The notes under the pieces: model-generated
The model's database searches: none
What the model saw: only the letters and a program-made list of their open reading frames with translations
Told to the model about the DNA's origin: nothing
Program-made: the position numbers and the translations under genes
Shown: in pieces, positions 34,844 through 46,932 of the stretch
Numbering within the stretch: position 1 is the first letter of the stretch
Layout: each line of letters starts with the position of its first letter
Origin: Evernia prunastri
Taxonomy: Eukaryota; Ascomycota; Lecanoromycetes; Lecanorales; Parmeliaceae
Assembly (NCBI GenBank): GCA_003184365.1
Contig: NKYR01000103.1
Coordinates: forward strand, 88,770 to 152,769
Reading direction: 5' to 3'
Length of the DNA stretch: 64,000 bases

Positions 34844-35761
34844 TTAACTGGTTTCTCCGAGTAGCACCTTGAATCTATCCAGGTAGTTCGCCCAATCATT
34901 GGGATATTCTGATGCCCAGTCCCTTGTCCTTTGAACACACGAAAAATCGTCTACCATGTGTTTGGCATTCGTGGTGCCGTTGAGTACAATCACATTGTCT
35001 AAAGCCAGAACCAAAACGTACATAGCCTCATAGGGAGTTAGTCCTATTTTTTCGGCCACACGCCCGACTTCTGGGCCGTGAACAATCTTTGGATTGGCCG
35101 ACAACGTCCAGAAAGACTGAAAGATGATGCCCTTTTCGACACAGAAAGCGCGGACACCGACATCGAAATTTGTGGCGGGATAGAAACGATTTTGGACTAT
35201 GGCTGGCTTGAATTCAGCTGCATCGTAGAGCTGTTCGAGTATACCCAGCATGACATTGGATATGCCCAAGTAACGGATCTTGTGGGGAACGTAGGTTTCG
35301 GCTGCTCGCCAGGCTTCGAGAGTTTCTGCCATGGTGCGCAAAGGACTATGCAGCACCAGGCAATCGAGATACGTAGACTCGGAGCTGGACTCTTCCGCAG
35401 AGGGCCGCATGTTGTTGAGTGACGACCTAATGGATGTGTGGACCTGTTCGGATATGCTAGCCGTGGGATTGTATGGCATTTTGTTGGGATCTTGCCCGTT
35501 GATCGACGTAAACTTGGTCTGGATGAAGAGATCGTCCCGTGAGATTTTGCCTTCACTCAGTGCTCGTCGTATTCCCTGGCCAACGAGATCCTCTCGATAA
35601 TGCTTCGGCTGAGCCGCAGTATCAATGCCCCTGAAGCCAGAGCTTATTGCTTGATAGACGAGGTCTGCCGTTCTTTCCTTCTTCCACGCGGTGCCGTAGA
35701 GAAACGCAGGGACTGCTTGTTTACCGTGTAAGAACAGAGTATCGAACAAAGCTGAAGGCAT
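34844..35761 (-). CDS. Aldo-keto reductase
   Basis: A single exon. The ATG at 35761 gives a 305-residue protein beginning MPSALFDTLFLHG; an upstream ATG at 35809 would add 16 residues. The catalytic tetrad is visible: Asp in GFRGIDTAAQ, Tyr in KHYREDLVG, Lys in LFIQTKFTS and His in CLVLHSPL. The NADP-binding end is less canonical: a VLNGTTNAKHM segment stands where many AKRs have IPK..S. It reduces carbonyls with NAD(P)H, substrate unknown. Length is normal and no damage is seen. Confidence 0.93.
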   Translation of the reverse strand: MPSALFDTLFLHGKQAVPAFLYGTAWKKERTADLVYQAISSGFRGIDTAAQPKHYREDLVGQGIRRALSEGKISRDDLFIQTKFTSINGQDPNKMPYNPTASISEQVHTSIRSSLNNMRPSAEESSSESTYLDCLVLHSPLRTMAETLEAWRAAETYVPHKIRYLGISNVMLGILEQLYDAAEFKPAIVQNRFYPATNFDVGVRAFCVEKGIIFQSFWTLSANPKIVHGPEVGRVAEKIGLTPYEAMYVLVLALDNVIVLNGTTNAKHMVDDFSCVQRTRDWASEYPNDWANYLDRFKVLLGETS

Positions 35762-36372
35762 GATGTCAATGACAGATGGCCCTGCGAAGGCTCGGCACTG
35801 TAGAATCAATGAGAAAGTGGTGTGTTAGGTGGAATGCTCGCTGCTTAGAGAAAATAAGACACTGCGAGATTGAAAGTGTGATAGAGCTATGGCGAACAAA
35901 GTAAGGTTTGACACGATTTAGACACTAAGATACTCCGGGGTTAGTGGTTCAAGTTCCCCTGACGTCCGAACGGTCTCCCGGGCGCGTGCAAAACACATGG
36001 AAAAGCTTGGCACTAACCCTAAAGTACAGTAGGTGAAAAGTTTTGATAACTTTAGTACAATGATATATCGCATCATTGGTGGAGATGCTAGGATTGATAC
36101 TGATGTTAGATGATGAGGCTCTCAAATGAACAGGTTTTAATGCTGAGGTAAGCTTTGTAATGCATTTGTAGACCGTAAAGCACACCGCAACTCTCATCCT
36201 CTTGGCTACTAAATTTCGCACCACCACCGTCCACAGCAGAGTGTCTGATCGCCGAGCCTACTATACAGACAGGCTTCCGTGAATCACCCTTGAACCTAAG
36301 TCAAGCTTGTTTGTGCACGATTTGTATCGTTGCTCGCAAAGGAGTTGGTGTGTCGTCAGCCTTCTTCCTCCT

Positions 36373-39300
36373 GATGGCGGATGTCGCGAGGGAATCTTTG
36401 CTGCGAGCTCGCCCACTCCTGTCCTCTCTGGTAGTCCGAGCGTGCTACGATTTCTATGGCCCACTGACATGGCCACTGCTTTACTATTCACTCCTCTACT
36501 TGGCCAAAGTCGCTACGAGGCTGGCGGACCTGGGCTTGACGCGAGAAGGTGAGATGACTCCAGTGCCTATCAAAGGTCAAAGTCTCTTCCCGATCTTTGC
36601 CCATGACAGCTTTGAAGCGACAACAGCAATTATGGTTGCGATTCTTGGGGTACTGCTTTACGTACTTTTGTTGAGATACCGCTTGTTGGATAACGACTTC
36701 TGGAGAGGGATTCAGTCAACATCCCTAAGGCTTGGTAAAGCAAGTAAGACCGAAGAGGACAATCTCTCCCGCTTTGCGGACGAAGTCCCAGACAAATTAC
36801 TTCGCACAGATGTCAAAAGTGGACTAAGTAAAAAAGAAGTTTTGGCCAGGCAAGAGGCGTAGGGCCCGAATGAGATATGGCATTCGAGGAATTGGGTCTC
36901 TGCGATATTGCGGCTCTCCCTCGGATCCACCAATCTGCTTCTCGAGGCAAGTACTACATAGAATCCGATAGTTAATACATCATTGACTACAAAAGGCTGC
37001 GGCTGTATTCGCCATTGTGTGCCATGACTGGTGGGAGTTGCTTGTTATGTGCGGACTCCTAGCGCTCAATGTCCGTGGTGTGATCCAGGCGATCCGAGAT
37101 CACGATGAAATTGCTCGAGGCCTCGCAGGGAACTATAATATCTGTGCAACCGTGTTACGAGAGGACAAAATCACCAACGTCGATGCCAAAGAGCTCGCAC
37201 CGGGCGATATTATGCCCGTTTCGAAAGTACGCTGTCTCTCGCGTTGTACACGCCAAAGCCGCAATCTAATGAATGCCATAGGGCGAATTAATACCAGCAG
37301 ATGGTCGCGTAGTATCATTGGGCAGTACATTTTCAATTGATCAATCAAGCACCACTGGTGAGGAAGATCCCATTGACAAGTAGCTTGGCGATGATTGCTA
37401 TATGTCGACTGGTGTTAAGTACGGTAGTGCATACTTAATGGTGGTCGGCACGGGTTATCAGACCTTTGTTGGTCGCACCGCTTCCATGATTGAAGATCCG
37501 ATGCCGGACCGCCAGTCACCGAGGGAAGTCGCGAGTCCACGTCATGGGGTAGAATATCATGGAGTCTTGCGGAGCGTAGGATGTACTGTTTGTGCTTTGA
37601 GTTTTGTCCCTATCGCCCTTACTTGGTTCTTCGGCAGCTTCGCTGGTTGCTCGCATCAAATACTGGAATTAGCCGTGGGCCTAGCTATTGTTGCTGTTCC
37701 AGCTTCGCTAGACACTCTCTTTTCGACCTTACGATCGCGCGGTGTGTCGCATTTCAGTGACGAGGGCGGTCTTGCTCATAGGCAGATCATAGATCTAGAG
37801 TCTCTCGCCGGAATTGACACTCTTTGCTGCGATAAGACAGGCACCATTACGGAGAACAGACTGAGCATGCTTGCGCCATAATGTATTCCCTGCGAGCCAG
37901 AAGATCTGATATTGACCGCCAACCTCAGCTCTTCGCCCGACAAGGGGAACCTCGATCCTATTGAGAAGGCCTTCGCAACAGCATTAGAGAATACCCACAA
38001 GCCAAGGCCGACAAGGATAGATACAAGGTTCCTCAACATCAGTCTTTCGATCTCGATGCCAAAAGGGGACAGTCCTTGGTCGAGTCACCTCACGGTGAGC
38101 GACTGCTTTGTGTAATAGGTGCACCAACAGCGCTTTTAGAAACCTATAACCAGGACCACCTGGACGAAGAGTACATTAAGGAGTATTACAAAAGCAAGGC
38201 GAGAGAATTTGCCACCTGTGGCATTCGAAGCCTTGCAATTGCGCGCAAGCGGGACAATGACAAATGGGTGCTTCTGGGGATGGCACCACTACTGGACCCG
38301 CCTCGCCCCCACACCGCTTCTGCACCGAGAGTGGCGAGGGCGTTAGGAATTTCGATCAAGCTTTTCACCAGTGATGCTGTAGCCATCGCAAAAAACTTTA
38401 CTCAGAGCATAGGCATGGGCGACAATGTTCTCGGCGCGAACACGATGGACGTTGGCGACGAGAAGTCAGATTAAGAGGTCGCCGCCCGTGTCGAAGCGGC
38501 GGATGCGTACGCCGAGATATCCGGAACCCATCGAGTGAAGATTATTCAAGCTCTCCAGAGCCATCGTCATTGGATTGCTGTAACAGGAGACGGCGTGACC
38601 GATGTGCCAGCATTAAAAAGAGCGGATTGTGGCATTGCCATTGATGTTGCGGCAGAGAAAGCTCAGTCTGCTTCGGACGTGGTCTTTGTTGAAAGGCCAG
38701 GACGATCGCCAATAGTTCGCGCAATACAGACATCTCGCCAGACTGTCCAGCAGGTACACAATTGCATCGCCTATCGGACTACTCTTTCGCTACATCAAAT
38801 GTTTGTCATGCTTTGGTACCTCGTGGCATACTCTGAAATATTGGATGTGAGGTTGCTTCTGCTGAACACGCATGTCAGCGACGTTGTTACTCTTTCTCTC
38901 GCCTCGGAGAAAGTCGAGAGTCCCATTTCGAAGGAGCCGCAAAGATGGAGTTTCTGAAGGCTTATGGCCGACGTTATCCCCATAATTACAATCCTCGCGA
39001 TTGGTCCTTGACTCAGCGTGAAAGCTCTACAAGACCAAGGCACGAGAATTGCGTCGGTGGTACATCTCAAAAACACATCAGCAAATCGTTCCCAAATCCT
39101 GCTCCTATACGTCGTACTCTCAACCCACTGGATGTCAATCCCTACGCGCACCAGAGGTCGCTTCTGGGCTTTTGCTCAGGATCGGCAGTTTCTCGCCACC
39201 TTGCTCTTCGTAGACCTCCTCGCTACGGCGCTTTGCGTTTGCGGCTGGGCTGGTCAGGGATATAGCACTAGCGTGATGATGGCCAACTGGGCTTGGATCG

Positions 39301-39400
39301 TCAGCCAGAACAACTTTGGGGTGGCTGGTATTCTTTGCTGCGTACTTTCACATGGCCAGCTGCTTGGAAGACCGCTTGTCATCGACGGGGAAAAGAGCGA
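36373..39400 (+). pseudogene. Decayed P3A plasma-membrane H+-ATPase (PMA1 family)
   Basis: Fragments in order match a fungal proton pump: LSRFADEVPDKLLRTD and KEVLARQEA (about 36780-36860), PGDIMPVS (37203), TTGEEDPIDK (about 37353), TFVGRTASM (37465), the phosphorylation site DKTGT (37831-37845), SPHGERLLC (38082), the hinge TGDGVTDVPALKRADCGIAID (about 38583) and a C-terminal membrane block at 39170-39300. In-frame stops lie at 36860-36862 (TAG), 37381-37383 (TAG), 37879-37881 (TAA) and 38472-38474 (TAA), and the frame shifts near 38000. The hinge TGDGVND has Thr for Asn. The first exon has an unusual hydrophobic extension before the usual N-terminus. It cannot make a pump unless heavily corrected. 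The functional PMA1 must be elsewhere. Confidence 0.88.
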
Positions 39401-40503
39401 TTGATGATTACAGTAGTCCGCGCCAATATCCCTCTTTTCTCCATTGGGCGCCGGCACGAATCAGAGCGCAGTGTCAACACTTGTCGCTGCCTTCTTTTGC
39501 GCAAACACTGCAGATCATGTTCGTGTCGTTACCCAGTCACAATCAACAGCACGTGCTGTCCCGATCATATCCAGGTTTTGATTGGACGAACGCCTAAGCA
39601 TGGTCTCGGATCTTTTGATGGTACTTGCTCCATCATGATCGCCGAGGACCAGTACCTGTTGAGGTCCTACGCTCAAAAGGCCCTATATCCAATAGAAAGT
39701 GCTCGTGGACCCGAGCAAGCAGCCGAGGCCGCTCCTACAAAGGGATTTATCTCGCCGCCGTGGATAAGAGTCCACAATTCGGCAAATACGCAATCTTTCA
39801 CCAATAGCCCTGATGTATCTCGCGCGACAAACGGAAGGGACAAGCTCATCGCTTACCCTCTTTTGCTGATCCAAACTCCGTATCGTTTGACAAGGCAAAT
39901 CCCTTCTACTCGCTAGACGTAGAACGCGGCCATACACGCGGCCATGGACCTCTCAAATGATCAATACTTCGCTCCATAGCTTGCTTTCCCTTCTCGCAAC
40001 TCATTCTCAGCATATCGAACCTGCCACAATTCCTATACAATCATGTCAATACACATCGCCTGGATTCGTCGTGAGAACAGCCTAAGCGGTCGGTATCTAT
40101 GCTCTTTTTAATGTCTTTTCGTTCTTGTTTCATACGGATCTTTGATGAATTTAATACTCTTGACTTCCAGATATACAATACAATACTGCAATTTTTTATC
40201 GTAGCATGGTTGAGCTGGTATGCGTAATGAAGCTGTGAGATCAGACTCTTTGCAATACATCTGTTGCAATGGTTGATGGTTCAAACTTCAGTGGGACAAC
40301 ATACAACAAATCACGACTGGGTCATCGTCGAACACGTACTTACTTATCAGCGCCGCGGGAGGCAAGCCCGCTCGGCCCGATTCCTGCCCCGAACGGCCCC
40401 ACCTCTGCTCCGTACTCTACCACCAGCTGCCTACTTTACTTTTCCCACACTCTCCTCCACTTTGCATTGCTTACAGCAAACAGCGTCTTTCTGCAAGCTT
40501 CGC
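39401..40503. other. Intergenic, palA promoter side
   Basis: Frames here lack domains. The last several hundred bases are presumably the palA 5' UTR and promoter; polypyrimidine-rich DNA precedes its ATG. Confidence 0.4.
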
Positions 40504-43251
40504 ATGGCTTCGTACGTATCTGCTTCGCCAAAGCTGAGCCCCTGCTTACATATCCGTACAGTAACATTCTCTTCCTCCCATTTCGGAGAACCCACCCAGT
40601 CTCACTGTCTGCTTCCATACGGCAGTATATCTCGACCAAGTATGACCAGCACCCGGATATGTTCGTTCGAGATATGGACGCTATAGATAAATTACGGGCC
40701 GACGCCGTCAACTCCCTCGAGGCACATACCAGCGGTATCAGGAAGTTGACAGCTTACGCGGCGCAACTTGTTTGGGTGGGGGGAAAGTTTCCCATTGATG
40801 TGAGTAAGCTCAAGAGAATAACGGCCAGTGACTGAAGGCTTGTGGTGGAAGGAAGATCTGACGCAGATCGCTTAGATTGGTGTCGACTTTCCATGGTACC
40901 CTGCGCTGGGTTTCAACACCCAAAGGCCGAGTACGTCAACGTTTCTTGCTCCGGATGAATAGATGTGGCTAATCCAGTCTTGCAGTATCGCAGAACAACC
41001 TCCGGTTCGAGCTCGCAAACGTCTTATTCAACCTTGCCTCTCTGTATTCCCAGCTCGCGGTGTCCCTAAACCGAAGTACAAGCGACGGGCTCAAGTCAGC
41101 ATGCAATTACTTCTGTCAAGCCGCAGGGGTGATCTCTCACATCAAGACCGTCATCATACCAGACATGCGATCCTCGCCTCCAGAGGATATGGATATCATG
41201 ACTTTGGAAAGCATCCAGCAGCTCCTTCTCGCCCAGGCTCAGGAGTGCTTCTGGTCCAAAGCTGTAAAAGATGGATTGAAGGATGGTCTAATTGCGAAGC
41301 TGGCAGCAAAAGTGTCCGACTTCTACGATCAAGCCGCAGAGTATGGTACGAGCTCAGCTACCATCAGCGTCGAATGGATACATCACATGACGGCGAAGCA
41401 CCATCACTTTGCAGCTGCGGCGCAATATAGGGCGTCACGGGACTGCTTAGACAAGCAGAATTACGGGGAAGAAGTCGCGCGCCTTAGGGACAGTTTGAGC
41501 TGCGCCAACGAAGCGATGAAAGAGGCAAAGTGGATTAACAAAATTGTACTGGGGGATCTCAATGGCCTGAAGTCTAGAGTATCGGAAGACCTAAAGAGAG
41601 CGGAGAAGGACAATGATATAATTTATTTGATGCCTGTACCTCCGAAATCAGAGTTGAAGACCCTTGATCGTGCCGGCATGGCTACTGCAAGAGTTCCAAA
41701 TGAAGTTTCTGATCCGGCGTCGACTCTCGGCGAAGGCGGCATTTACGGTCAACCTCTGTTTGCGAAACTAGTACCATACGCCGTCCACATTGCCGCAAGT
41801 ATTTACGAAGAGCGCAAGAACCGACTCGTGAACGTCTCAATTATTGATGAACTGGAAGGCTTGACTAACCAGGTCAAAGACTTATTGCAATCACTGAATC
41901 TTCCAGGATCCCTCCAAGCACTCGAAAAGCCTTTGGGATTACCACCATCACTTACTGCACACGCAGAGGAGATCCGTCAGCAGGATGGCGTTCACCGTCT
42001 TCGGCGATCAATGCACGAGACCAGTAAGCTCAAAGCTAATGATACAAGTATCTATCAAGAAGGTGTTGATCTTCTGCGATCTGAGGCAGCTGAGGATGAC
42101 CGTGCGAAGCTAAAGCATGGGACAGACCGGTGGAGTCGTCAATCTTCACAGCAAGCTGCCGAAAAGTTGTACGCACAGGTTTCTGAGATTGATGGATATC
42201 TGAAGTCTGCTGCAAGTAGCGATGACCTCGTCAAGGGTAACTTGAAGGAGTGCGAAGATGTCCTAAATGTGCTCTCCGGCAGCGATCGGGATATCGAGGA
42301 ATATGTGCCCAGTAGTAGACGAGCAGTAATGCCGCCCAACGTTCACTCCGCTGCCGGAGAATTGAGAAGCACACTGAACGAGGTCAGCCGGCTCGAGAGT
42401 AGGCGAAAAAAGCAAATTCAGAAACTGCGCGAAAAGGCCAAACAGGACGATATAAGTAAGCATTCAATAGAAGCCGCAAGGCACCTTGGCTAACGAATAC
42501 AGATCAAGTGATACTAGCAGAGACAGCTCGTCTCGAGAGGGAACTTCCGATGCAAAAGATTGAGCCTGCTCAATTCGAAAATCTGTTCGAGGAACGTCTA
42601 GAGAGGTATGAGGAAGATCAAAAGTCGGTGACTAAAGAGAAGGAAGAGCAAAATCAAATTTTATCTCAGCTGAGACAGGCCAATAAAGCATTTGCAGACG
42701 CAAGAAAAGGCGACACTTCGACCAAGGAGCGCGAGCAAGCGCTGCAGACGCTCGAGAACGCGTACGTCAAGTACAAGGAGATCATCCACAACCTGAACAC
42801 CGGCCGCAAATTCTACAACGACCTCGCCAAGATCGTCAACCGATTCCGCGACGAATGCAAGAACTTCGCATACCAGAGACGGATCGAAGCCGGACAGCTC
42901 GAGTCCGACCTGTCCAACGCCATGTCCGCCCTCAACCTCTCCCAGACGACCTCCCTCCAAGACCAGAAGCAGCGCGAATCGCTGCGGTCGCAGTACGGCG
43001 CCAAAGCGCCCACGTCGGAGCCCCTGACGGCCCCCACGCCCACGAGGGCTGCCGTACAGCCTCCGACCGCTCCTGCGCCGGGCATGTGGAATCCGGAAAT
43101 GGGGATCAAGTTTGGCGGGGTGACGACACCGCAGCAGCCGCCGCCGCCGCCGCCGCCGAACAATAGCGGCAATGTGCATAATCCTCCGTATCCGAATACG
43201 AGGACGAGAGGGGGGCAGTGGGATGCGAACCAGGGGTTGCGGTTTGGGTGA
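40504..43251 (+). CDS. palA: PalA/RIM20, BRO1-domain ambient-pH signalling protein
   Basis: Five exons (40504-40511, 40562-40799, 40876-40930, 40986-42455, 42503-43251) close to 839 residues, near the size of Aspergillus PalA. Exon 1 is only eight bases (ATGGCTTC) and yields MASNILFLPFRR, the conserved start; any ORF-only model misses it. The BRO1 domain fills about 1-390, with landmarks YISTKYDQHPDMF, DFPWYPALGFNT, NNLRFELANVLFNLASLYSQL and AKHHHFAAAAQYRAS. A coiled-coil V domain follows to about 740, then a Pro-rich tail with seven consecutive Pro and WNPEMGIKFG near the end. PalA bridges PacC/RIM101 to ESCRT-III at endosomal or cortical sites by binding YPX(L/I) motifs, allowing PalB to process PacC at alkaline pH. 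Confidence 0.95.
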
Positions 43252-43407
43252 TGGGTTGTAGATTAACACGTATATAGTGCCTCACAGTAAGAAAGGGTGG
43301 GTGGGCCCTTGGAACAGCGCGTTCATGTTAGTGATTGGTGATATTGGGCATCTCAATCGAACTGTCTAATGTGTCCCTGAGCATCCCTACCGCTCAATTC
43401 CCTCTGT

Positions 43408-44548
43408 CTATAGAGCCACCTTCGTAGCCACCCCAAGCAGCCATCTGGCATCGCTCCATACCCCCGCCTGCTCCGGAGCCGAACTCACACCACCACTCGC
43501 CGTCCCCTGACCCCCACTCTCCTCATCCTCATCCTCGTCCTCGTCCTTTTTTTTCTTCCTCCGTAACCGCTTCTGCAACTCGACCGCATCGAGCTCCCCC
43601 CTGAACACATGCCCTCCGTCTTTGCCCCCTTTCCCTTCCCCTTCCTCCTCCTCTTCCTCTTCCTCCACAGCTGCTCCACGACCCTCGTCCGTATCTGAAT
43701 CTGCATCCGCATCCCCCTCTTCACCTCTGAAATCCATCCACCCTATGGCCCAATCCACCCACCCGCCAACCCGCCCCATGACAACCCTCTTCATCTCCCC
43801 CTCGTCCACTTCCTCCCCTTCCCCGTCTCCTCCTTCTTCTTCCTCGTCCTCCGCATTCACGAAATCCGGCCCGATTTCTTCCTCCTCCTCCCCATCTTCC
43901 TCCCCGTCTCCCCGTCCTCCAAAGCTCCCCGTCCTTGATTGTGCCCTTGATTGAGCCCTCGACCGCGCCCCCTCCAGCCCCTGCACCCTCGCGCCCTCCC
44001 CCCTCTCCCTCCTCCCCTCCGCCCCGTAACCCCCTTCGTCAGACCCCCCACCCCCGACCTCCGCATCCGTCAGACTAGTGCTCGAATGCCTTGCCGCGAG
44101 CCACGACTGCCCTTTCTCCTCGAGCCGCGTGAGGGTAAGCGTGGACGCCGTGCGCGTGAGCCAGTCGTCGTCCGTGTCGCTGGCGGTGCGGATCGGGGTG
44201 CGCTTGTTTTTCTTGCTGCTGTTGTTGTTGTTGTTTTGAGGGGGAGGGGTGAACGGGACGGCGGTCGGGGCGGAGCGGGCGGGGCGGAGGCGGGTTTGGG
44301 AGGAGGGGCGGGAGAGGAGGGAGGGGGTTGTGGGGATGGAGGTTGTGGGGTGGAGGTAGGAGGGGGATGGTGGGAGGGTGGTGAGGGGGGAGAGGGTCGG
44401 GTGGGAGCGGTTGGGGCGCTGGTGAGAGGGGGGTTAGTGGGTTGGGAGGTATGGTGTGAGGTGAGGAGGGGGGGAGGCTTACGTTCATTGGTGGTGTGTT
44501 TGTGGGAGGTGGTAATTGATGTTGAGGTGGGGAATGGTTGGATTGCAT
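43408..44548 (-). CDS. Conserved-looking acidic fungal protein, function unknown
   Basis: Two exons (44548-44483 and 44418-43408) close to 358 residues. The N-terminal 110 residues are Pro/Ser/Thr-rich and disordered, with five consecutive Asn. The structured-looking core holds TPIRTASDTDDDWLTRTAST, LEEKGQSWLAARHSS and, later, GRVGGWVDWAIGWMDFRG. The last is Trp-rich and looks like a conserved amphipathic helix. Between and after are long Glu/Asp runs and Lys-rich KKKKDEDEDEDEE. There is no signal peptide or enzyme motif. I recognise the pattern from ascomycete genomes only as hypothetical protein. Acidic and basic tracts suggest nuclear or nucleic-acid/chromatin association, which is inference. 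Confidence 0.75.
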
Positions 44549-44702
44549 TTGTGTTTGGGTTTTGGCACTAGGAAGACGCTTGGGGTTTTTGATGTTTACT
44601 TCCTCATCTACATTTTGTGCAACGAATCCTAGTTATGATTTGCAGAGTGTAACTTATGTCAAAATAGCTCAATCACATTGTCTACATAATGCTCGCCCCA
44701 GT

Positions 44703-46510
44703 TTATACTATTTTGCCCTTATTCACCACGAATCCCTCGAGTGTCGAGATAGCGGCCCATAATCTTGCATCGTCCTTGTTAGCGTGTCCTCTGGCATAGA
44801 GAGTGTTTGGGTCATAGGTGCATACCGGTTTTCGGCCTCGGGAAAGACCAAGCCTGAAAATATGTTAACCCAGAATCCGACGCTTGAAAGAGCAGCAGTA
44901 CGTACTTCTGGGACTATAGAACACTTCATCGGCGACTCTGATGGTTCGCAAAATCAGCACTCCCTCTCGATACGTTTAAAGGAGTCAAAGCAATGACTTA
45001 CTCCTCCGGATGTCGAGGCAAGCAATGCATAAACTTCCAGCCTGGCATCGCACCTCCTCTCTCCGCTAGAGCGTTCGTGATCTGAAAGCCTTCAAATGCC
45101 TTGATCTTCTTCTTCGCCTCTGCTTCTTGACCCTGAAAAGCGTTAGTCCCCGTCTTTCCAATTACGGTGTGGTTTACCATTGACACCCTACGTTGAGCTC
45201 AAAATCAGCGTTGTTTCTTCAGACTGCCATTCCCGACACTCACCATGTATCAGTCACTAGGATATCCGCGTCCTTTACAGCTTCTTCGGGTACATTTGTC
45301 TCCATGAGCTTTCCTTGTATCTGTGCATCTTTCCCCGACTCCTTGATAATCTCCTTCATTTTCTGTGGGATTTCATAACCTTTGGGAGTGGCGACAGCTA
45401 CGTCGACTCCAAGTTTGAGCGCTGCTATAGCGAGGTCGTACAATACCTGTACCTAGTCAAAACTTCCAAGTCTCCGATTCGTACATGGACACGTTGTGAC
45501 TGACATTATTTGCATCACCGACCCATGCTATCTAGTAAAGGTCTTGAAGTCAGCAATCACTTTTACAGAGAGAACCTCAAGTCTGAGGAGAGGCAAGGAG
45601 AGCGAAGAATGCGTTTCACACCCGAGACAGATCTTGCGCTCATACTCTGATTTTGAGTCGAAGGCAAAAATGTGGGGAAGTCTACCTTCAGACCTTCCAG
45701 TCCAAGACCCAGCGTCGTAGATCTTTGCGCCGGTCGACTTAGAGAAAATGTCTCATTAATCGTCAGACTAAGTAAGGCTTAGGATATCTCTCTCAAAAGG
45801 ATAAGCCTTACTCTTACAAGTCTGCAATTGTCTGCATAGGGTGAAAGTCATCAGACAGAGCGTTGATAATGGGGACTGAGGAGGTTTTTGAAGCTGTTAC
45901 GATATCGGAATGGACTCCGCATCTGATAACCCAGGCAGCGACCATTGAGCTTATAACGGTCGCCGTATCTTGCAATGACTCGTTTACCTGAATTACAGTT
46001 ACCTTTGGTCGATCATGGCTCGACACTTGGCATCTTCAATGGGTGTGAGACGGTACCCCTAATTGTATATCTTCTTTCCCGAGACTTCGTGATCGAGGTC
46101 AGATCAAATATCTTGCATATGCCAACAGACTTACAACAAGGGATGACCGCCTAACGTAGCCACCGCGGCTTCAGTGCTTACACGGGTTCTCGTACTACGT
46201 TTATTAAAGGTCATAGCGACGGTCTTGCCGGTCAAGACTCCAGACAACGATGCCGGGATGGACCCAGATTTGATCGCTTTTTTGTGACTCTCGGCATTGC
46301 GTACGAGGCTTGTGAGTTCAGTGGAACTTAGATCCTAAGACAGCATTAGGGACTATCTTTATCGATGTTGGGCACGAAGGTTGTTACAGCAATGGAGAGC
46401 AGATGGCGAGGGGCGAATGGCGAAGTCGGAGGTGAAGCTGGTGATGAGTATGCCCTTTTATGTAGTTTCTCAAGGGAGCTTCGAAGGTAACGAGGCGACA
46501 TTGGGGGCAT
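44703..46510 (-). CDS. argB: Ornithine carbamoyltransferase, mitochondrial
   Basis: I derive twelve exons: 46510-46388, 46334-46135, 46084-46057, 45987-45818, 45767-45686, 45531-45505, 45446-45244, 45187-45178, 45132-45002, 44937-44906, 44853-44826 and 44763-44703, whose phases close to 364 residues. The start at 46510 (MPPMSPRYLRSS) gives an Arg-rich mitochondrial presequence; a second Met lies three codons on. Carbamoyl-phosphate site STRTR is at 46196-46182, AWVGDANN in exon 6, and the ornithine-site loop HCLPRHP at about 45028-45008. VNESLQDT and LVFPEAENR are also in place. The enzyme makes citrulline from ornithine and carbamoyl phosphate in arginine synthesis. Exon 8 is only 10 nt and exons 3, 6 and 11 are 27-28 nt, an extreme fragmentation. 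Confidence 0.95.
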
Positions 46511-46932
46511 TGCGGAGTGTTGCCCAATAGCTTTGCAAAGGCAGACGGCGGTGGGGGCGGATACCTTGAGGCAGAACGAAGCTGATAGTTCGCGGGCACT
46601 TCAATACAGCTCCAGGTCTACGATGGCAACAAGCTGACAGCACACAATGGAGATGTTGCCGAAACAGAGTAGAATGGCAATGGTGAAAAAGGAATTTCGG
46701 TTTCAATGGTAATTTACATACTAGTGTTGTATTTTTGAGAATCCGGGGAAGATCGTCATCAAGCTGCGTAGTTGCCGCCCCGCGATAGCATCTCGAGGAC
46801 CGGAGCTCCAAGCGCCAACACCCTACTTCACATTCCCCTCACCACTGAAATCAAACGTTGGACCAAACATTATCTGAGCTGCCATCCACATACCACATTA
46901 CAGCCCATACCAATGACCCTACAGACTTGATA
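46511..46932. promoter_or_regulatory. Divergent intergenic region between argB and TAG1-like gene
   Basis: This 422-bp gap must hold the promoters of both genes, which diverge from it. I did not find an unambiguous TATA box or amino-acid control element. Confidence 0.4.

Noticed and set aside
35948..35965. B-box-like GGTTCAAGTTCC
   Set aside because: No cloverleaf around it.
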